Shown: positions 53,175 through 63,091, counted from the stretch's first letter. The stretch: 64,000 nt of DNA from Neolewinella litorea (GCF_004803465.1 NZ_SRSF01000003.1:372001-436000), one strand, 5' to 3'. Notes: a model not told the origin generated them from the sequence alone. Translations and numbers: made by a program.

Positions 53175-55967
53175 CTAGCGTCGGATGAACGACGCGGTGG
53201 TACTATGGGTACCCTCGACCACACGCAGCCGGTACATTCCGGCGGGCAGCGATCGGAGGGCCAGCTTAGCGGTGAGGAACTCCCCGTCCTTTTGCAGGAC
53301 CCGATGCCTCACCCGGCGCCCGTTCAGGTCGAATACAGTGAGGTCAACCGCGCCGGAGTACCCACTGGTCAGCTCCAGGGTGAGGTGGTTTACCGCCGGG
53401 TTGGGATAGAGCGAAACGGTGGCTTCGGTCAGGGGAGCCATAGTAAGAGTCTCCTGGGTGGACGCTGCGGCCATGGTGCTCTGCGCGCTCGCGGCAGCAC
53501 AGTCGGCATCGTCGGGGCCGAAGCCGTCGGGTGCCGTGTTCGTGCGCGTCAGGACCAGTTTATCGACACCCGTCCCGGGTTCGCGGTTCGCCACGCGGAT
53601 GGTATGCGCACCGGCATCCAGTTGGAGGGTGCGTGCCACACCGTCGTGATTAACCCTGCGCCACTCAAAGCCGTTCGTGAGCAGTTGGTCGCCGTTGGTC
53701 TCTCGCCAGAACTTCATCCAGGGCTGGTCGTCCACCTTGACCCAGACGCTGTTGCGGGAGGGGTCCGGGGCATCGACCCGCATGAACAGGTGGTAGGCTC
53801 CGGCTTCGGAAGTTGCGAGATTGTAACGCAGTTCCTGACTGGTGTTGGTCGTTGTAGGCACCTCCATATTTCGGTCCCCGGTGAAGACCATGTACGATCC
53901 ACCCGCCGCGGCGGAGGAAGACTGCCGGTTCCAATCGCCGCTGTCGTCGGCGCATTCGGCTTCGGCCGCTCCGTTCGAGGTGCCCGGATTACTGCTGCCC
54001 GTGCTTTCGGTGGTACCACAGTTTTCGGCGTCCGCACCGAGTCCGCCGGGCAGGGCACCTTCCAGCGTGAGGTACAGTTTGTCGAGTTGGGTATTGGGTT
54101 CCCGGAAGGCAAAGTCGATGGTGTTCTCACCCGCGCGCAGGGAAAGTCCGATGGGCAACTGGTTCCAGCGATAGCCCCTGCCGTGAAGGATCCGGCTGTA
54201 CCACTTGTACCATGACCCGCCGTTGACGCGGACGTAGTAGGAATCCTCGAGATTCGAAGGGGCATTGATGCGGGCAAAGAGCTTGTAGTTGCCGGCGGTA
54301 GCGTTCGAAATGGAGAAACGAACGCGGTTGGCGTCCAGGTCGGCGGGTGCCTCGGACATGGACCGTTCGTTTGGCCCAACGACGTACTTGCCTTCGGAGG
54401 CGTCCGGGGAAGTCTTGGTACTCCAGCGGCTGCCCACCGTACCGCATTCCGCCTCCAGCCAAAAATCAGAGCTTGCGGTGTTGCTCGAGGTAGGCGTGCC
54501 TGCATTGAACCGGAGTACCGTCAGGGAGGTAGGTGGCAGGGTGAGCGTCAGTTGGTCGCCCTGCACGGCTGCGTCCGGCGCGTCGGTCAGTTCCACGATC
54601 GAGCTGGCGGGGTGGTCGCCCGTGAAAATGGTCCGCTCCGCGGAGGAGGCACTGGCGAAGCCTTCCACCCGCAGGTCGGTGGTTGTCGCCACTTTGTCCT
54701 TATTGAGGAGGAATACGGTCAGTTGGTCGCGCGACCGGTTCGCCGTAGCGAAGGTGCGTACGACGCCGTCGGAGGTCGTGGCAACCATGTCGTCGAGCAG
54801 TTCTTCGGTCATCAAGGCGATCATCTTGCCGCTGGCGTTTAGCTCATTGGTAGCGGTGAAGAGGTCGTATGGGTGAGAATTGCCCGTATCCGGCCGGATC
54901 CAACGGGAGTTCCAGAACTGGGTAAAGCGCACGCGGGAATCCTGGATCATCTGCATCAGGATATCGAAGTTGGCCAGCGCCTGCCCCAGGTTATTGCCGG
55001 CGTCCCACTCCGAACTCAGCTGATAGCCCGTAGCGGAGGTCTCGGTCATGACGATGAACAACTTGTCGCGCACGGCGGCATCCGGGACGGCATCGATGGC
55101 CTGCTGCGCGACGTTCACGATACTGTTGGGATTCAGCTGGTTAGATATGTACTGGTCGTAGGAGGTGAAGCCGTACGCCGGGTAGGTATGCACGTCGAGG
55201 AAGTCTACTTCAGCGGCGCATTCCTTCAGCGCCAGGTCGAAGTCGCTGAAGGTAGCCCCGTTGATCCCGATCAGGATGCTGGGGTCGACGGCCTTCATCG
55301 CGCGGGCAAATTCCGCGGCGTCCCGCCCGTAGGTGCTGAAACCGGGGTGGCGTCCGGCGTAAGTCGTACCGTTCCAGGTTTCGTTGCCGAGTTCCCAGTA
55401 CTTCACGTTGTATCCCTTGGTCACGTTGGCGTAGCGTACCCAGGCCACGGCCATTTCCAGGGCTTGTTCGCGGGTCAGGGAAGTGCCGCCGTTGTTGGCC
55501 GGCAGGTACATTCCGTCGAAGGCCACCACCACGACAGGCTCTGCGCCGGTGGCCCGGCAATCGGCCATGAACTGGTCAAAATTGTAGTTGTTGTTGGCCC
55601 ATTTCCCGGCGGAAAGGTCCCAGAAGTCAGGGTCGTTAGACGGCCAGTCCCGCTCGCTCTGCCGCAGCAGGTACGAAGTGGAAGGGTCGTTGTAGGGCGG
55701 GGCCGCCCAGGCGTAGATATCCGATTTCTCGCCGCCCGGAAAACGCAGGTAGCGCACGCCGGTACGGTTGATCGCGGCGGCCAGCGGTTCGGCATCGGCG
55801 GGTCGGTTACCCTGCGCATCGGTCAGGGTATTCAGGTTGAGTCCCAGCGGGAGGTCGGTCACATCGTTGAGCACGGCGTCGGTGCGTACGGTGACGGCCG
55901 CCTGTCCATTCAGTTGCAGGGACAGGACGGTAAGGAGCAGGGTGCTCCAGAACAAGTTGTAATTCAT
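53175..55967 (-). CDS. secreted glycoside hydrolase with two CBM-like domains and T9SS domain
   Basis: The 930-residue protein has a signal peptide (residues 1-22) and a clan-A-like catalytic domain (about 25-490). The acid/base is probably E196 in WELGNETWNG and the nucleophile probably E309 in FIVMTETSATGY, as in GH39/GH51-like enzymes. Two related carbohydrate-binding-type domains follow (about 502-655 and 668-825), each with a buried tryptophan-rich face (SWYKWYSRILHGRGYRWNQL; QPWMKFWRETNGDQ). The T9SS C-terminal domain is at about 850-930 (VSLYPNPAVNHLTLEL). It should be a secreted polysaccharide-degrading enzyme; the substrate is unknown. No susCD pair is adjacent. Confidence 0.85.
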   Translation of the reverse strand: MNYNLFWSTLLLTVLSLQLNGQAAVTVRTDAVLNDVTDLPLGLNLNTLTDAQGNRPADAEPLAAAINRTGVRYLRFPGGEKSDIYAWAAPPYNDPSTSYLLRQSERDWPSNDPDFWDLSAGKWANNNYNFDQFMADCRATGAEPVVVVAFDGMYLPANNGGTSLTREQALEMAVAWVRYANVTKGYNVKYWELGNETWNGTTYAGRHPGFSTYGRDAAEFARAMKAVDPSILIGINGATFSDFDLALKECAAEVDFLDVHTYPAYGFTSYDQYISNQLNPNSIVNVAQQAIDAVPDAAVRDKLFIVMTETSATGYQLSSEWDAGNNLGQALANFDILMQMIQDSRVRFTQFWNSRWIRPDTGNSHPYDLFTATNELNASGKMIALMTEELLDDMVATTSDGVVRTFATANRSRDQLTVFLLNKDKVATTTDLRVEGFASASSAERTIFTGDHPASSIVELTDAPDAAVQGDQLTLTLPPTSLTVLRFNAGTPTSSNTASSDFWLEAECGTVGSRWSTKTSPDASEGKYVVGPNERSMSEAPADLDANRVRFSISNATAGNYKLFARINAPSNLEDSYYVRVNGGSWYKWYSRILHGRGYRWNQLPIGLSLRAGENTIDFAFREPNTQLDKLYLTLEGALPGGLGADAENCGTTESTGSSNPGTSNGAAEAECADDSGDWNRQSSSAAAGGSYMVFTGDRNMEVPTTTNTSQELRYNLATSEAGAYHLFMRVDAPDPSRNSVWVKVDDQPWMKFWRETNGDQLLTNGFEWRRVNHDGVARTLQLDAGAHTIRVANREPGTGVDKLVLTRTNTAPDGFGPDDADCAAASAQSTMAAASTQETLTMAPLTEATVSLYPNPAVNHLTLELTSGYSGAVDLTVFDLNGRRVRHRVLQKDGEFLTAKLALRSLPAGMYRLRVVEGTHSTTASFIRR

Positions 55968-56101
55968 GAGAAACGCATTAATGGCTAGAGGGGCTCAGCT
56001 CAAAGAATGCGCGAAGATACTTGTGTTAACGCACAATACCAACTCGGGCGGCGGCGCGCAGGTTCGATGGGTGCCTGAAAGCCAGGCTTTTAGGTGGCGG
56101 G

Positions 56102-56123
56102 CCCGGCACCCGCGACCGCGCCC
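56102..56123 (+). repeat. promoter-proximal CCGGCACC repeat, copy 5
   Basis: CCCGGCACCCGCGACCGCGC lies about 50-70 bp upstream of dcd, sense orientation, before the TACCTTTGG element. Confidence 0.5.
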
Positions 56124-56159
56124 GATCCTTGCAACGGTGCGCTCCTGCCGGCCCTTACT

Positions 56160-56168
56160 TACCTTTGG
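56160..56168 (+). promoter_or_regulatory. -7 promoter element for dcd
   Basis: TACCTTTGG ends 4 bp before the dcd ATG, an exact TAnnTTTG match; a leaderless transcript is likely. Confidence 0.5.
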
Positions 56169-56172
56169 GCGC

Positions 56173-56709
56173 ATGATTTGGAGCGATAAAAAAATATTGG
56201 CCGCGATGGACCGCGGGGAAATCGTGATCCGCCCCTTCGACCGGGCCAATTTGGGAACCAACAGCTACGACGTCCACCTGGGCAAGCACCTGGCCCGCTA
56301 CAAGGACCACATTCTGGATGCTCGCAAACACAACGCCATCGAGGAGATGGAAATCGGCGAGGAAGGCTACGTACTGCACCCCAATACCCTCTACCTGGGG
56401 GTGACGCTGGAGTACACCGAAACCCACAGCAGTGTCCCCTTCCTGGAAGGCAAAAGCAGTGTGGGCCGCCTCGGTATCGACATCCACGCTACGGCCGGTA
56501 AGGGCGACGTGGGTTTCTGCAACCACTGGACCCTGGAAATTTCCTGCACCCACCCCGTACGTGTCTACGCCGGTATGCCCATCGGACAGCTCATCTACTT
56601 TGCCGTGGAGGGCGACATCGAGAATTACTACAATAAGAAACCGAACGCCAAGTACAATACCGTCAGCGACCGCCCCATGGAGTCGATGATGTGGAAGAAC
56701 GAATTCTAG
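56173..56709 (+). CDS. dcd: dCTP deaminase
   Basis: The 178-residue protein is a trimeric dCTP deaminase/dUTPase-fold enzyme: ARNLGTNSYDVHLG-type segment (FDRANLGTNSYDVHLGKHL), PFLEGKSSVGRLGIDIHATAGKGDVGF and the C-terminal YAGMPIGQLIYFAVEG. It turns dCTP to dUTP, or to dUMP in bifunctional members. The ATG at 56173 is used because the family starts MIWSDKKIL there. prmC follows after 21 bp on the same strand. Confidence 0.93.
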   Translation: MIWSDKKILAAMDRGEIVIRPFDRANLGTNSYDVHLGKHLARYKDHILDARKHNAIEEMEIGEEGYVLHPNTLYLGVTLEYTETHSSVPFLEGKSSVGRLGIDIHATAGKGDVGFCNHWTLEISCTHPVRVYAGMPIGQLIYFAVEGDIENYYNKKPNAKYNTVSDRPMESMMWKNEF

Positions 56710-56730
56710 CCCCGAATACCGAGTCCTGCC

Positions 56731-57588
56731 TTGAGAACCGACGACCTCACCAAGCACATCGCCCGTGAACTGCGCCCCCTGCTGGGCCGCGGCGAATCCG
56801 CCTCCGTAACCCGGCTGGTAATGGAGGATATCTTCGGGTACCGATCCGGCAACCGGCCCCGCAAACTGACCCAGGAGGAGCAAATCCTGGCCTGGACCAC
56901 CATCAACCGGCTTAAGGCCGGCGAACCGGTGCAGTATGTCACCGGGATTGCGGATTTTTTTGGTCTGCAACTCAAGGTCACCCCCGACGTCCTGATCCCC
57001 CGACCGGAAACCGAGGAACTGGTGGAGTGGATCCTCGAGGACCATCCACCCGGTACGGTTCACTCCGTAATCGACCTCGGCACCGGCTCGGGCTGCATCC
57101 CCCTGGCACTGCAAGTCCGGCGGCCGAGCTGGAACTGCCGCGGCGTCGACCTGAGCGAGGCCGCCCTGGAGATCGCCCGCGAGAACGCCCGAAAACTAGG
57201 GGTGTCCGTGACCTTCCACCACGGCGACGTGCTGGAGGAGAGTATGTCACAGGGCCGCTACGACGTCGTGGTTTCCAACCCGCCCTATATCCCGCCTTCG
57301 GAGCGGTCCAGGATGGACGCCTCCACTCTGGAGCATGAGCCCGAACTCGCACTTTTCGTACCCGAGGAAAATCCGCTCCTGTTCTACCGGCGGCTGGCCG
57401 AGCTGGGCCACGTAGGACTCAAACCCGGTGGTCGGCTCTACTGCGAAACCAATGAGTTCAACAGTGAAGAAGTAATGAAGCTTTTCCGGGAGGCTGGATA
57501 CGCTGATGTGGTCCGCCGCAAGGACCTGCAGAAAAAGTGGCGCATGGTCCGCGTCACCCTCCCCGAATCGGACCTGGACTCGGCCTAG
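56731..57588 (+). CDS. prmC: release factor glutamine methyltransferase
   Basis: The 285-residue enzyme methylates the glutamine of the GGQ motif in peptide chain release factors. It has the SAM motif VIDLGTGSGCIPLAL, the acidic motif GVDLSEAALEIAREN and the substrate motif VVSNPPYIPPSERS, all as in PrmC/HemK. It starts with TTG (MRTDDLTK). It lies behind dcd and ends overlapping the convergent SWIM gene by 4 bp. Confidence 0.95.
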   Translation: MRTDDLTKHIARELRPLLGRGESASVTRLVMEDIFGYRSGNRPRKLTQEEQILAWTTINRLKAGEPVQYVTGIADFFGLQLKVTPDVLIPRPETEELVEWILEDHPPGTVHSVIDLGTGSGCIPLALQVRRPSWNCRGVDLSEAALEIARENARKLGVSVTFHHGDVLEESMSQGRYDVVVSNPPYIPPSERSRMDASTLEHEPELALFVPEENPLLFYRRLAELGHVGLKPGGRLYCETNEFNSEEVMKLFREAGYADVVRRKDLQKKWRMVRVTLPESDLDSA

Positions 57589-58853
57589 GCTTCGGCGAGT
57601 CCGAGCTGGGTAAGCAGGCTTAGGGGCCTCAGTTGGTACCCATCAAATTCCGCGAAGAGGGATAGCGGCCCGCCCCCGCTCACCGCCAGCAAACGGTAGA
57701 AACCGGTGTGGTCGGCGCTTACGGGGAGTGCCCTCCCCTGAGCGTCCACCAACTTCATCCGCTCGCCTTCCTTGACGGGGCGCACGTCGTCCAGGTAGAC
57801 CGGATAATAAAGCAGCCAGGGATTCACGCCGAGGGCGCGGCGGTAATTGGCGAGCATGTCCTGAAAGGAGGGGTAGCCCTTCAGTCCGTCGTAGGGGCGT
57901 CCCCCCGGCCGCGGCTCGGGGAACACCGCCCGCTGCGGATAGCTGCCCGGGTAGTAGTGTACGCCACCGGCGAAGGAGGCCGACAGGGGCCACGACTGTT
58001 CGAACGGAAAGTCCCCGAAGGCATAGTCGAGCAGGAGCGCGTAGCGGCGACTCCGTTCGCCCCGCAGCCACACGCGACGGTAGCGCAGCCGATCCTCGGT
58101 GCCGGACACGGATCCCAGCACCAGCCAGTGGTCCTCCTTTGCGGGCAGGCCCAGCAGTTCGTCCTTCTTTGTGGTGATGCCCGCCAACTGGTAGAGTTCT
58201 TCTCGCCGGTCGGGGGGGAACTCGTCGCGGATGCGCCAGGCACGGACGAAGAGGTACAGGTCGCCCAACGTGCGGGCAATCTCCCCTTCGGTACCCTCCG
58301 CGCCGAGGCCGGCCAGCCGGCGTACCCGTCCGGCCAGGCCGGGCAGTTTGGCGTCCGTGAGGCGGGTAGCCATGGACAACCAACTCTCTTCCCCCTGGCC
58401 CTGGGTATCGGCAATGCCCCGGCGGGCCACGTCGAGGAGGCGCAGTTCCAGTTCGTCCACTCCGGAAGTCATTAGCTCCAGGCGGGCGGAAAGCCGGTCT
58501 TCGGCCTGCTCCGTATCCTTGATGGTTTTTGGGGCGCGACCGGACTGGTGCTGCACGGAACGTACCCAGTCGGGGGGCTGACCTACCGTGAAGCGGTCGG
58601 GGTTGTTTTTGAGGAGCAGTACGAGGGCCAGGTTGTGGGCGCAGGGCCGGGCCCGCGCGCGGCAGCTACAACTGAACTTGCCCCGCACCACCTGCACGGC
58701 CGAAGTGATGGGGCGCTTGCCACCGACGTCGAATTCGCCCCAGATCCATTCACCGTCGCCACCCAGCAGTCGCCACCTGCGGCTGTAGAACAGCCGGCGT
58801 CCGGCCTCGAGCGTTTTGGCGTCGGGGGCAAGCTGGATCAGGTGGTCGATCAT
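57585..58853 (-). CDS. SWIM zinc-finger protein
   Basis: The 422-residue protein has a SWIM zinc finger near residue 75 (FSCSCRARARPCAHNLALVLLL, with the C-x-C-x(n)-C-x-H pattern). The remainder is not recognised, apart from a tryptophan- and arginine-rich middle part. SWIM domains bind nucleic acid or proteins in many contexts. Its product is probably cytosolic. It overlaps prmC at the 3' ends by 4 bp. Confidence 0.75.
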   Translation of the reverse strand: MIDHLIQLAPDAKTLEAGRRLFYSRRWRLLGGDGEWIWGEFDVGGKRPITSAVQVVRGKFSCSCRARARPCAHNLALVLLLKNNPDRFTVGQPPDWVRSVQHQSGRAPKTIKDTEQAEDRLSARLELMTSGVDELELRLLDVARRGIADTQGQGEESWLSMATRLTDAKLPGLAGRVRRLAGLGAEGTEGEIARTLGDLYLFVRAWRIRDEFPPDRREELYQLAGITTKKDELLGLPAKEDHWLVLGSVSGTEDRLRYRRVWLRGERSRRYALLLDYAFGDFPFEQSWPLSASFAGGVHYYPGSYPQRAVFPEPRPGGRPYDGLKGYPSFQDMLANYRRALGVNPWLLYYPVYLDDVRPVKEGERMKLVDAQGRALPVSADHTGFYRLLAVSGGGPLSLFAEFDGYQLRPLSLLTQLGLAEA

Positions 58854-58882
58854 GAACGGCCAAGATAGCGGCCCGTCGGCAC

Positions 58883-58919
58883 AAAAGGCATCCCCCCACC
58901 GCCGGGCGGCGGGGGATGC
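58883..58919 (-). terminator. probable terminator of aceK transcript
   Basis: A 9-bp perfect stem GCATCCCCC/GGGGGATGC with a further inner 3-bp stem is followed on the minus strand by CTTTTGTG. It lies between the aceK stop (59084) and the SWIM gene start. Confidence 0.5.
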
Positions 58920-59083
58920 GATACGAAATATTGCATCAGAACAATCAAAGGAGTGGATGCGGAGTACACGGCAGGGGCAAATCGGAGTATCGGACCCACC
59001 GTGTTTGCTCTCTATGCGCTGGTTAAAGCCGGTGTTACGGCAAAAGCCCGTTTATCCGGCTTTCGAAGGCGCCGTGTAAGGTG

Positions 59084-60820
59084 CTACTGCAGAAACCGGC
59101 AGCCGGTGCGGTACGGGAACACATCCATGATCTCGCCCGCCAGCAGTCGTCGCTTCAGGTCGTTCCAGAAGTTGGCGTCGAAGATCTCACCGTGCTGCTG
59201 CCGCAGGTAGGTCAGGTGGGGACCGGCCCGCAGCAGGAACCCGGGAAACTCCTCGGGAAAGATGTCGCGCGGCCCCACGTAGTACCAGGGCTGGCTGGAC
59301 ATCTCATCCTCCGGCGTTCGTGGCTCGGGGATGTGGCGGAAGTTGCAGTCGGTAACCAGTTCGATCTCGTCGTAATCGTAGAAAACCACCCGGTTGACGC
59401 GGGTGACGCCGAAGTTCTTGAGCAGCAGGTCGCCGGGAAAGATATTGGCGGCGGCCAACTGCTTGATGGCCCGGCCGTAGTCACGCAGGGCCTTCTGGGC
59501 CATGGCCTCGTCGGCCGTCTGCAGGTAGAGGTTCAAGGGCGTCATTTTCTTTTCCACGTAGACGTGGGAAAGCATCACGCAGTCCTGCGTGACTGTCACC
59601 CGGGACGTGGCGGTCGACCGCAGTTCCTCGAGGCATTCGGCGCTGAAGCGGTCCAGCGGCAGTTCCAGTTTCTCGAACAGGTAGCTGTCGGCCATTCGGC
59701 CCACGCGGTCGTGGCGCTTGACCAGGTCGTACTTTTCCTTGACGGTTTCGGCGGTCACCTGCTTGGGCGGCGCAAAGGTGTCTCGGATGACTTTAAATAC
59801 CATATTAAGCTGCGGCATTGTAAAGACGTACATCACCATCCCGGCGATCCCCGGGGCACTGACGAAGCGCTCCGTCGGGTCCGACTCCGTGTGCCGGATA
59901 TGGCGCAGCAGCTCGCGGTAGAAAACGGTCTTGCCGTGCTTCTCGAATCCGATTGCGTTGTACAATTCGCTGATCTGCTTGCTGGGCATGAAGGTGGCCA
60001 GGAAGTCCACCATATCACTGGGCACGCTGATGTCGGCGAGAAAATAAGAGCGGTGATAACTGAAGATGGACACCACCTGATCCGATTCCAGCAGTAGAGC
60101 GTCAACCAGAATGCCGCGTCCGTCGGGGTGCAGCAGCGGAAGGATAAACGGGTGTACGCGATCATGGTCCAGCAGTCGGCCCACGATGTAGGCTACCTTG
60201 TTGCGGTAGAATACCGACTGGAGTATTTCCAAGCGCTGCGACCGGCTAGCGGGGTGCGCGCCCCAGCGCTCGGCCACCAGTAGTACGTCGCGCTCGCGGT
60301 CCTCCCAGGCTACCTCAAAAGGAAAGAAATCCAGGACCTCACGGACGATATCGGTCAGCGGGCGCCGGCCGATCGTGAAGTCATAACTGATGGAGGAAAG
60401 ACCCTGATGCTCTCGGTAACTGCCCGTCCGCAGCACGAACATGACCCGGCGGTCGGCCCCGATCCCGTAGGTGTAGCGATACACGGAATTAAAGAACGTT
60501 TCGGCGATGTTGCGGGTGTTGAAGTGGGCAATTTCCTCGGCAAAGGCGTCGCGGACCTTCCCCCAGAACCGCGCGTCGCCGGCGATGCCCTCCATCAGTT
60601 CGTTCAGTTGCTCGGTAGTGCGCGCCACCTCCTCGCGGTACAGCGTGATTCGGCTGCGGGCGTCGGCCTGCGTCCCGTGCCAGTCGCGGGCCTCAAACCG
60701 CAGGCGTGCCCGCTTGGTGATCAGCTTGAAACGGTAGTAGTAGTCCATGTACCCCATCAGGATCCGGTGGGCCACCTCGTAGTGCAGCAGGGCGGGGAAC
60801 GCGGGTGCGGGGCGCTTCAT
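59084..60820 (-). CDS. aceK: isocitrate dehydrogenase kinase/phosphatase
   Basis: The 578-residue protein is full length for AceK, the enzyme that reversibly phosphorylates isocitrate dehydrogenase and so switches flux between TCA cycle and glyoxylate shunt. Recognised are the N-terminal regulatory part (ALLHYEVAHRILMGYMDYYYRF), the ATP-binding region (APGIAGMVMYVFTMPQLNMVFKVIRDTFAPPK) and the catalytic segment (AAANIFPGDLLLKNFGVTRVNRVVFYDYDEIELVTDCNFRHIPEP). The DYDEIE block contains the metal-binding aspartate. AceK is mainly known from Proteobacteria. No glyoxylate shunt gene is in the window. It is last in a tight run of minus-strand genes. Confidence 0.93.
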   Translation of the reverse strand: MKRPAPAFPALLHYEVAHRILMGYMDYYYRFKLITKRARLRFEARDWHGTQADARSRITLYREEVARTTEQLNELMEGIAGDARFWGKVRDAFAEEIAHFNTRNIAETFFNSVYRYTYGIGADRRVMFVLRTGSYREHQGLSSISYDFTIGRRPLTDIVREVLDFFPFEVAWEDRERDVLLVAERWGAHPASRSQRLEILQSVFYRNKVAYIVGRLLDHDRVHPFILPLLHPDGRGILVDALLLESDQVVSIFSYHRSYFLADISVPSDMVDFLATFMPSKQISELYNAIGFEKHGKTVFYRELLRHIRHTESDPTERFVSAPGIAGMVMYVFTMPQLNMVFKVIRDTFAPPKQVTAETVKEKYDLVKRHDRVGRMADSYLFEKLELPLDRFSAECLEELRSTATSRVTVTQDCVMLSHVYVEKKMTPLNLYLQTADEAMAQKALRDYGRAIKQLAAANIFPGDLLLKNFGVTRVNRVVFYDYDEIELVTDCNFRHIPEPRTPEDEMSSQPWYYVGPRDIFPEEFPGFLLRAGPHLTYLRQQHGEIFDANFWNDLKRRLLAGEIMDVFPYRTGCRFLQ

Positions 60821-60843
60821 AGTCAGCTAAGGTAGGTGGCGGT

Positions 60844-61689
60844 TCACGATTGGTCGGGGGCTTTCAGTTCTTCTTCCGCTACGTGTTGCTTCATGAGGGC
60901 CAGGTTGTCGGCGTGGTACTTTCGCATGATGCCGGGAAAACGGTAGCGGGTGAACAGCCGGTCCAGGTCGAAAGTCCGGTCGTGGCGCACCGCCGCTTCG
61001 AGTTCATCCAGGTATTCGCGGGATTCCCGGACGCGCTCCAGCATCTCCGAGGGCAAGGTAGCATGATCCCCGTGTCCGCTGACCAGTACCCTGATTTCAT
61101 GATCGCGGATGATCCCCTCCAAGCGGTCGAGCGTGGCCCGGTAAGCCGATACGGAGTGGTAGACGTAGGGGAACTCGATGTTACTCAGGTAGTCGCCCAC
61201 GATGAGAATTCCCCGTTGCCGGTTCAGGGCGATGATACCGTCCGGGTTGTGCCCCGGCGCCCGAAAGAAGAGGTACTCTTCTGAGCCCAGCAACCGGCTC
61301 ACACCATTTCCCGCCAGGGAAGTATCGATCCGTGGGTACCGGACTGGATAGCCACGGGTGATGTAATATGCATCGTCGAAGTCCAGTATTTGCCTGATCG
61401 GTTCGTCCGGGTCCGCAATCCCGACGAAAGCTTCGGAAGCCAGGGTATGCCAATCCTCGAACCGTCCGAACCCGATGATGTGATCGTAATCCGAATGCGT
61501 GAACAAGAGGTAGCATGTGCGACCTCTCCGCAATTCCTCTACCCGCGCATGCAGGACCTCAATCTCCTGCGGCAGCCAGGTCGGGTCGACCAGCAGCAGG
61601 TGATCCTTTCCGATGATCAGCGTGCTCACCGTCCGAAAGAGTGCACTCTCGTAGAGTTGTAGGTCGGGGCGATCGAATTGAACGGGCAT
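60844..61689 (-). CDS. MBL-fold metallo-hydrolase
   Basis: The 281-residue protein has the metallo-beta-lactamase fold: LLVDPTWLPQEIEVL, the metal motif LFTHSDYDHIIGFG (H-x-D-x-D-H with serine in place of the first x), APGHNPDGI, ILIVGDYLSN and LVSGHGDHA. It should bind two metal ions and hydrolyse an unknown substrate. It begins 18 bp downstream of the transporter and ends 23 bp before aceK, so all are likely co-transcribed. Confidence 0.85.
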   Translation of the reverse strand: MPVQFDRPDLQLYESALFRTVSTLIIGKDHLLLVDPTWLPQEIEVLHARVEELRRGRTCYLLFTHSDYDHIIGFGRFEDWHTLASEAFVGIADPDEPIRQILDFDDAYYITRGYPVRYPRIDTSLAGNGVSRLLGSEEYLFFRAPGHNPDGIIALNRQRGILIVGDYLSNIEFPYVYHSVSAYRATLDRLEGIIRDHEIRVLVSGHGDHATLPSEMLERVRESREYLDELEAAVRHDRTFDLDRLFTRYRFPGIMRKYHADNLALMKQHVAEEELKAPDQS

Positions 61690-61707
61690 GGGTGGGGCGT
61701 TGCTTGA

Positions 61708-63051
61708 TCAGGGACGGGGTGGGGGAGGGACCACTTCGCTTTCGGGTAGTGGATAGTACGTGAAAACCTGGTAGCCGTACCAGCCCACGACTACGAAGCA
61801 CAGCAGGGGCAGAAAAAAACTAAAATTGATTTCCGGGACGCCCAGCAGGCGTAGGTCGGTGTACCCGCTGCCCCCCAGATCCAGCAGCAGGCCCTGCAGG
61901 GTGGGCATCAGTGCCCCGCCCACGATGGCCATAACCAGAAAGGCCGCCCCAAATTTCGCGTCTTCCCCTTGCCCTTCCAGGGCAATCCCGTAGATCGTCG
62001 GGAACATGATTGACATGAAAAAACTGATCCCCACCAACGCATACAGCCCAGCCATACCCACCAGGAAGATGGTCAAAAGCGTCATGGCCGTCGCGCCGAT
62101 CGCGAAGCCCAACAGCAATTTGCCGCCGGGGAGGAACCGCAGGAGGTAAGTGCCTACCCACCGTCCGATCAGGAAGACAACCAGGGCGGAAATGCCATAC
62201 GGTACCGCGTCGGCGTTGGAAATGCCGATCGATTCGGCGTACTGGTAGATGTAGGTCCAGCACATAATCTGCGCGCCCACGTAAAAGGCCTGCGCCACCA
62301 CCGCCCAGCGGTAACGGGGCTGAACCCAAAGGCGGCGGACGGCGGCCCGGATTTCAAGGCGGCCGTAAGTGGTTTCCTTTTCGGGCATGTTCAGGACGAG
62401 AAAAAGAACCAGCATGACCAGCACCATGGCCCCAAGCAGCAGGTACGGATCGCGGATGACCTCCAGGTCGGCGGTTCGGATGGCCGCCTTCCGCGCCGGG
62501 TCCAGGGCGGCGTAGGCGTGTACCCCCATTTCATCGGCGCGCAGCCGGGAAAGGATGAATTCCTTGGCGACGATCAGTCCGCCCAACGCGCCCACCGGGT
62601 TGAAGGCCTGGGCCAGGTTCAGTCGGCGCGTGGCCGTTTCTGCCGGTCCCAGCGACATGATGTACGGACTGGCGGTGGTTTCCAGAAAGGCCAGTCCGAA
62701 GGTGAGCACGTACAGGGCCAGGAGGAAGAAGGGGTAACTCTCCCACGACGCAGCCGGGTAAAATAGCAAAGCCCCGCCAGCGTACAGGGCCAGTCCCAGG
62801 ATAATACTCTTCTTGTAGGAATACCGCTTGGCGAAGATGGCCGCCGGCAGGGCCATCGTGAAGTAGCCAAAGTAAAAGGCGAACTGCACCCAGCTGGCCT
62901 GAAAGTTGTCTAGCTCCAGCACCTTCTTGAAGGCCGACACCATTGGGTTGGTGATGTCGTTGGCGAAACCCCACAGGGCAAACAGGGAGGTTACCAGAAT
63001 GAAGGGGGGAAGCAGCGAACGGGAAACCAGCGGGGGCAACGAGTGGGGCAT
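61708..63051 (-). CDS. sugar MFS transporter (FucP family)
   Basis: The 447-residue protein has 12 predicted membrane helices, starting with LLPPFILVTSLFALWGFANDITNPMVSAFKKVLELDNFQASWVQ, the signature of the FucP-like fucose/glucose/galactose:H+ symporters, and TLGFAF-like ETTASPYIMSLGP. It should import a sugar with protons through the inner membrane; the sugar cannot be predicted. The sigma-54 activator gene is 40 bp upstream, the MBL gene 18 bp downstream. Confidence 0.88.
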   Translation of the reverse strand: MPHSLPPLVSRSLLPPFILVTSLFALWGFANDITNPMVSAFKKVLELDNFQASWVQFAFYFGYFTMALPAAIFAKRYSYKKSIILGLALYAGGALLFYPAASWESYPFFLLALYVLTFGLAFLETTASPYIMSLGPAETATRRLNLAQAFNPVGALGGLIVAKEFILSRLRADEMGVHAYAALDPARKAAIRTADLEVIRDPYLLLGAMVLVMLVLFLVLNMPEKETTYGRLEIRAAVRRLWVQPRYRWAVVAQAFYVGAQIMCWTYIYQYAESIGISNADAVPYGISALVVFLIGRWVGTYLLRFLPGGKLLLGFAIGATAMTLLTIFLVGMAGLYALVGISFFMSIMFPTIYGIALEGQGEDAKFGAAFLVMAIVGGALMPTLQGLLLDLGGSGYTDLRLLGVPEINFSFFLPLLCFVVVGWYGYQVFTYYPLPESEVVPPPPRP

Positions 63052-63091
63052 GAAGCAACGGGATCAGGGAAGCCGCCCAAAAGATAGGACC

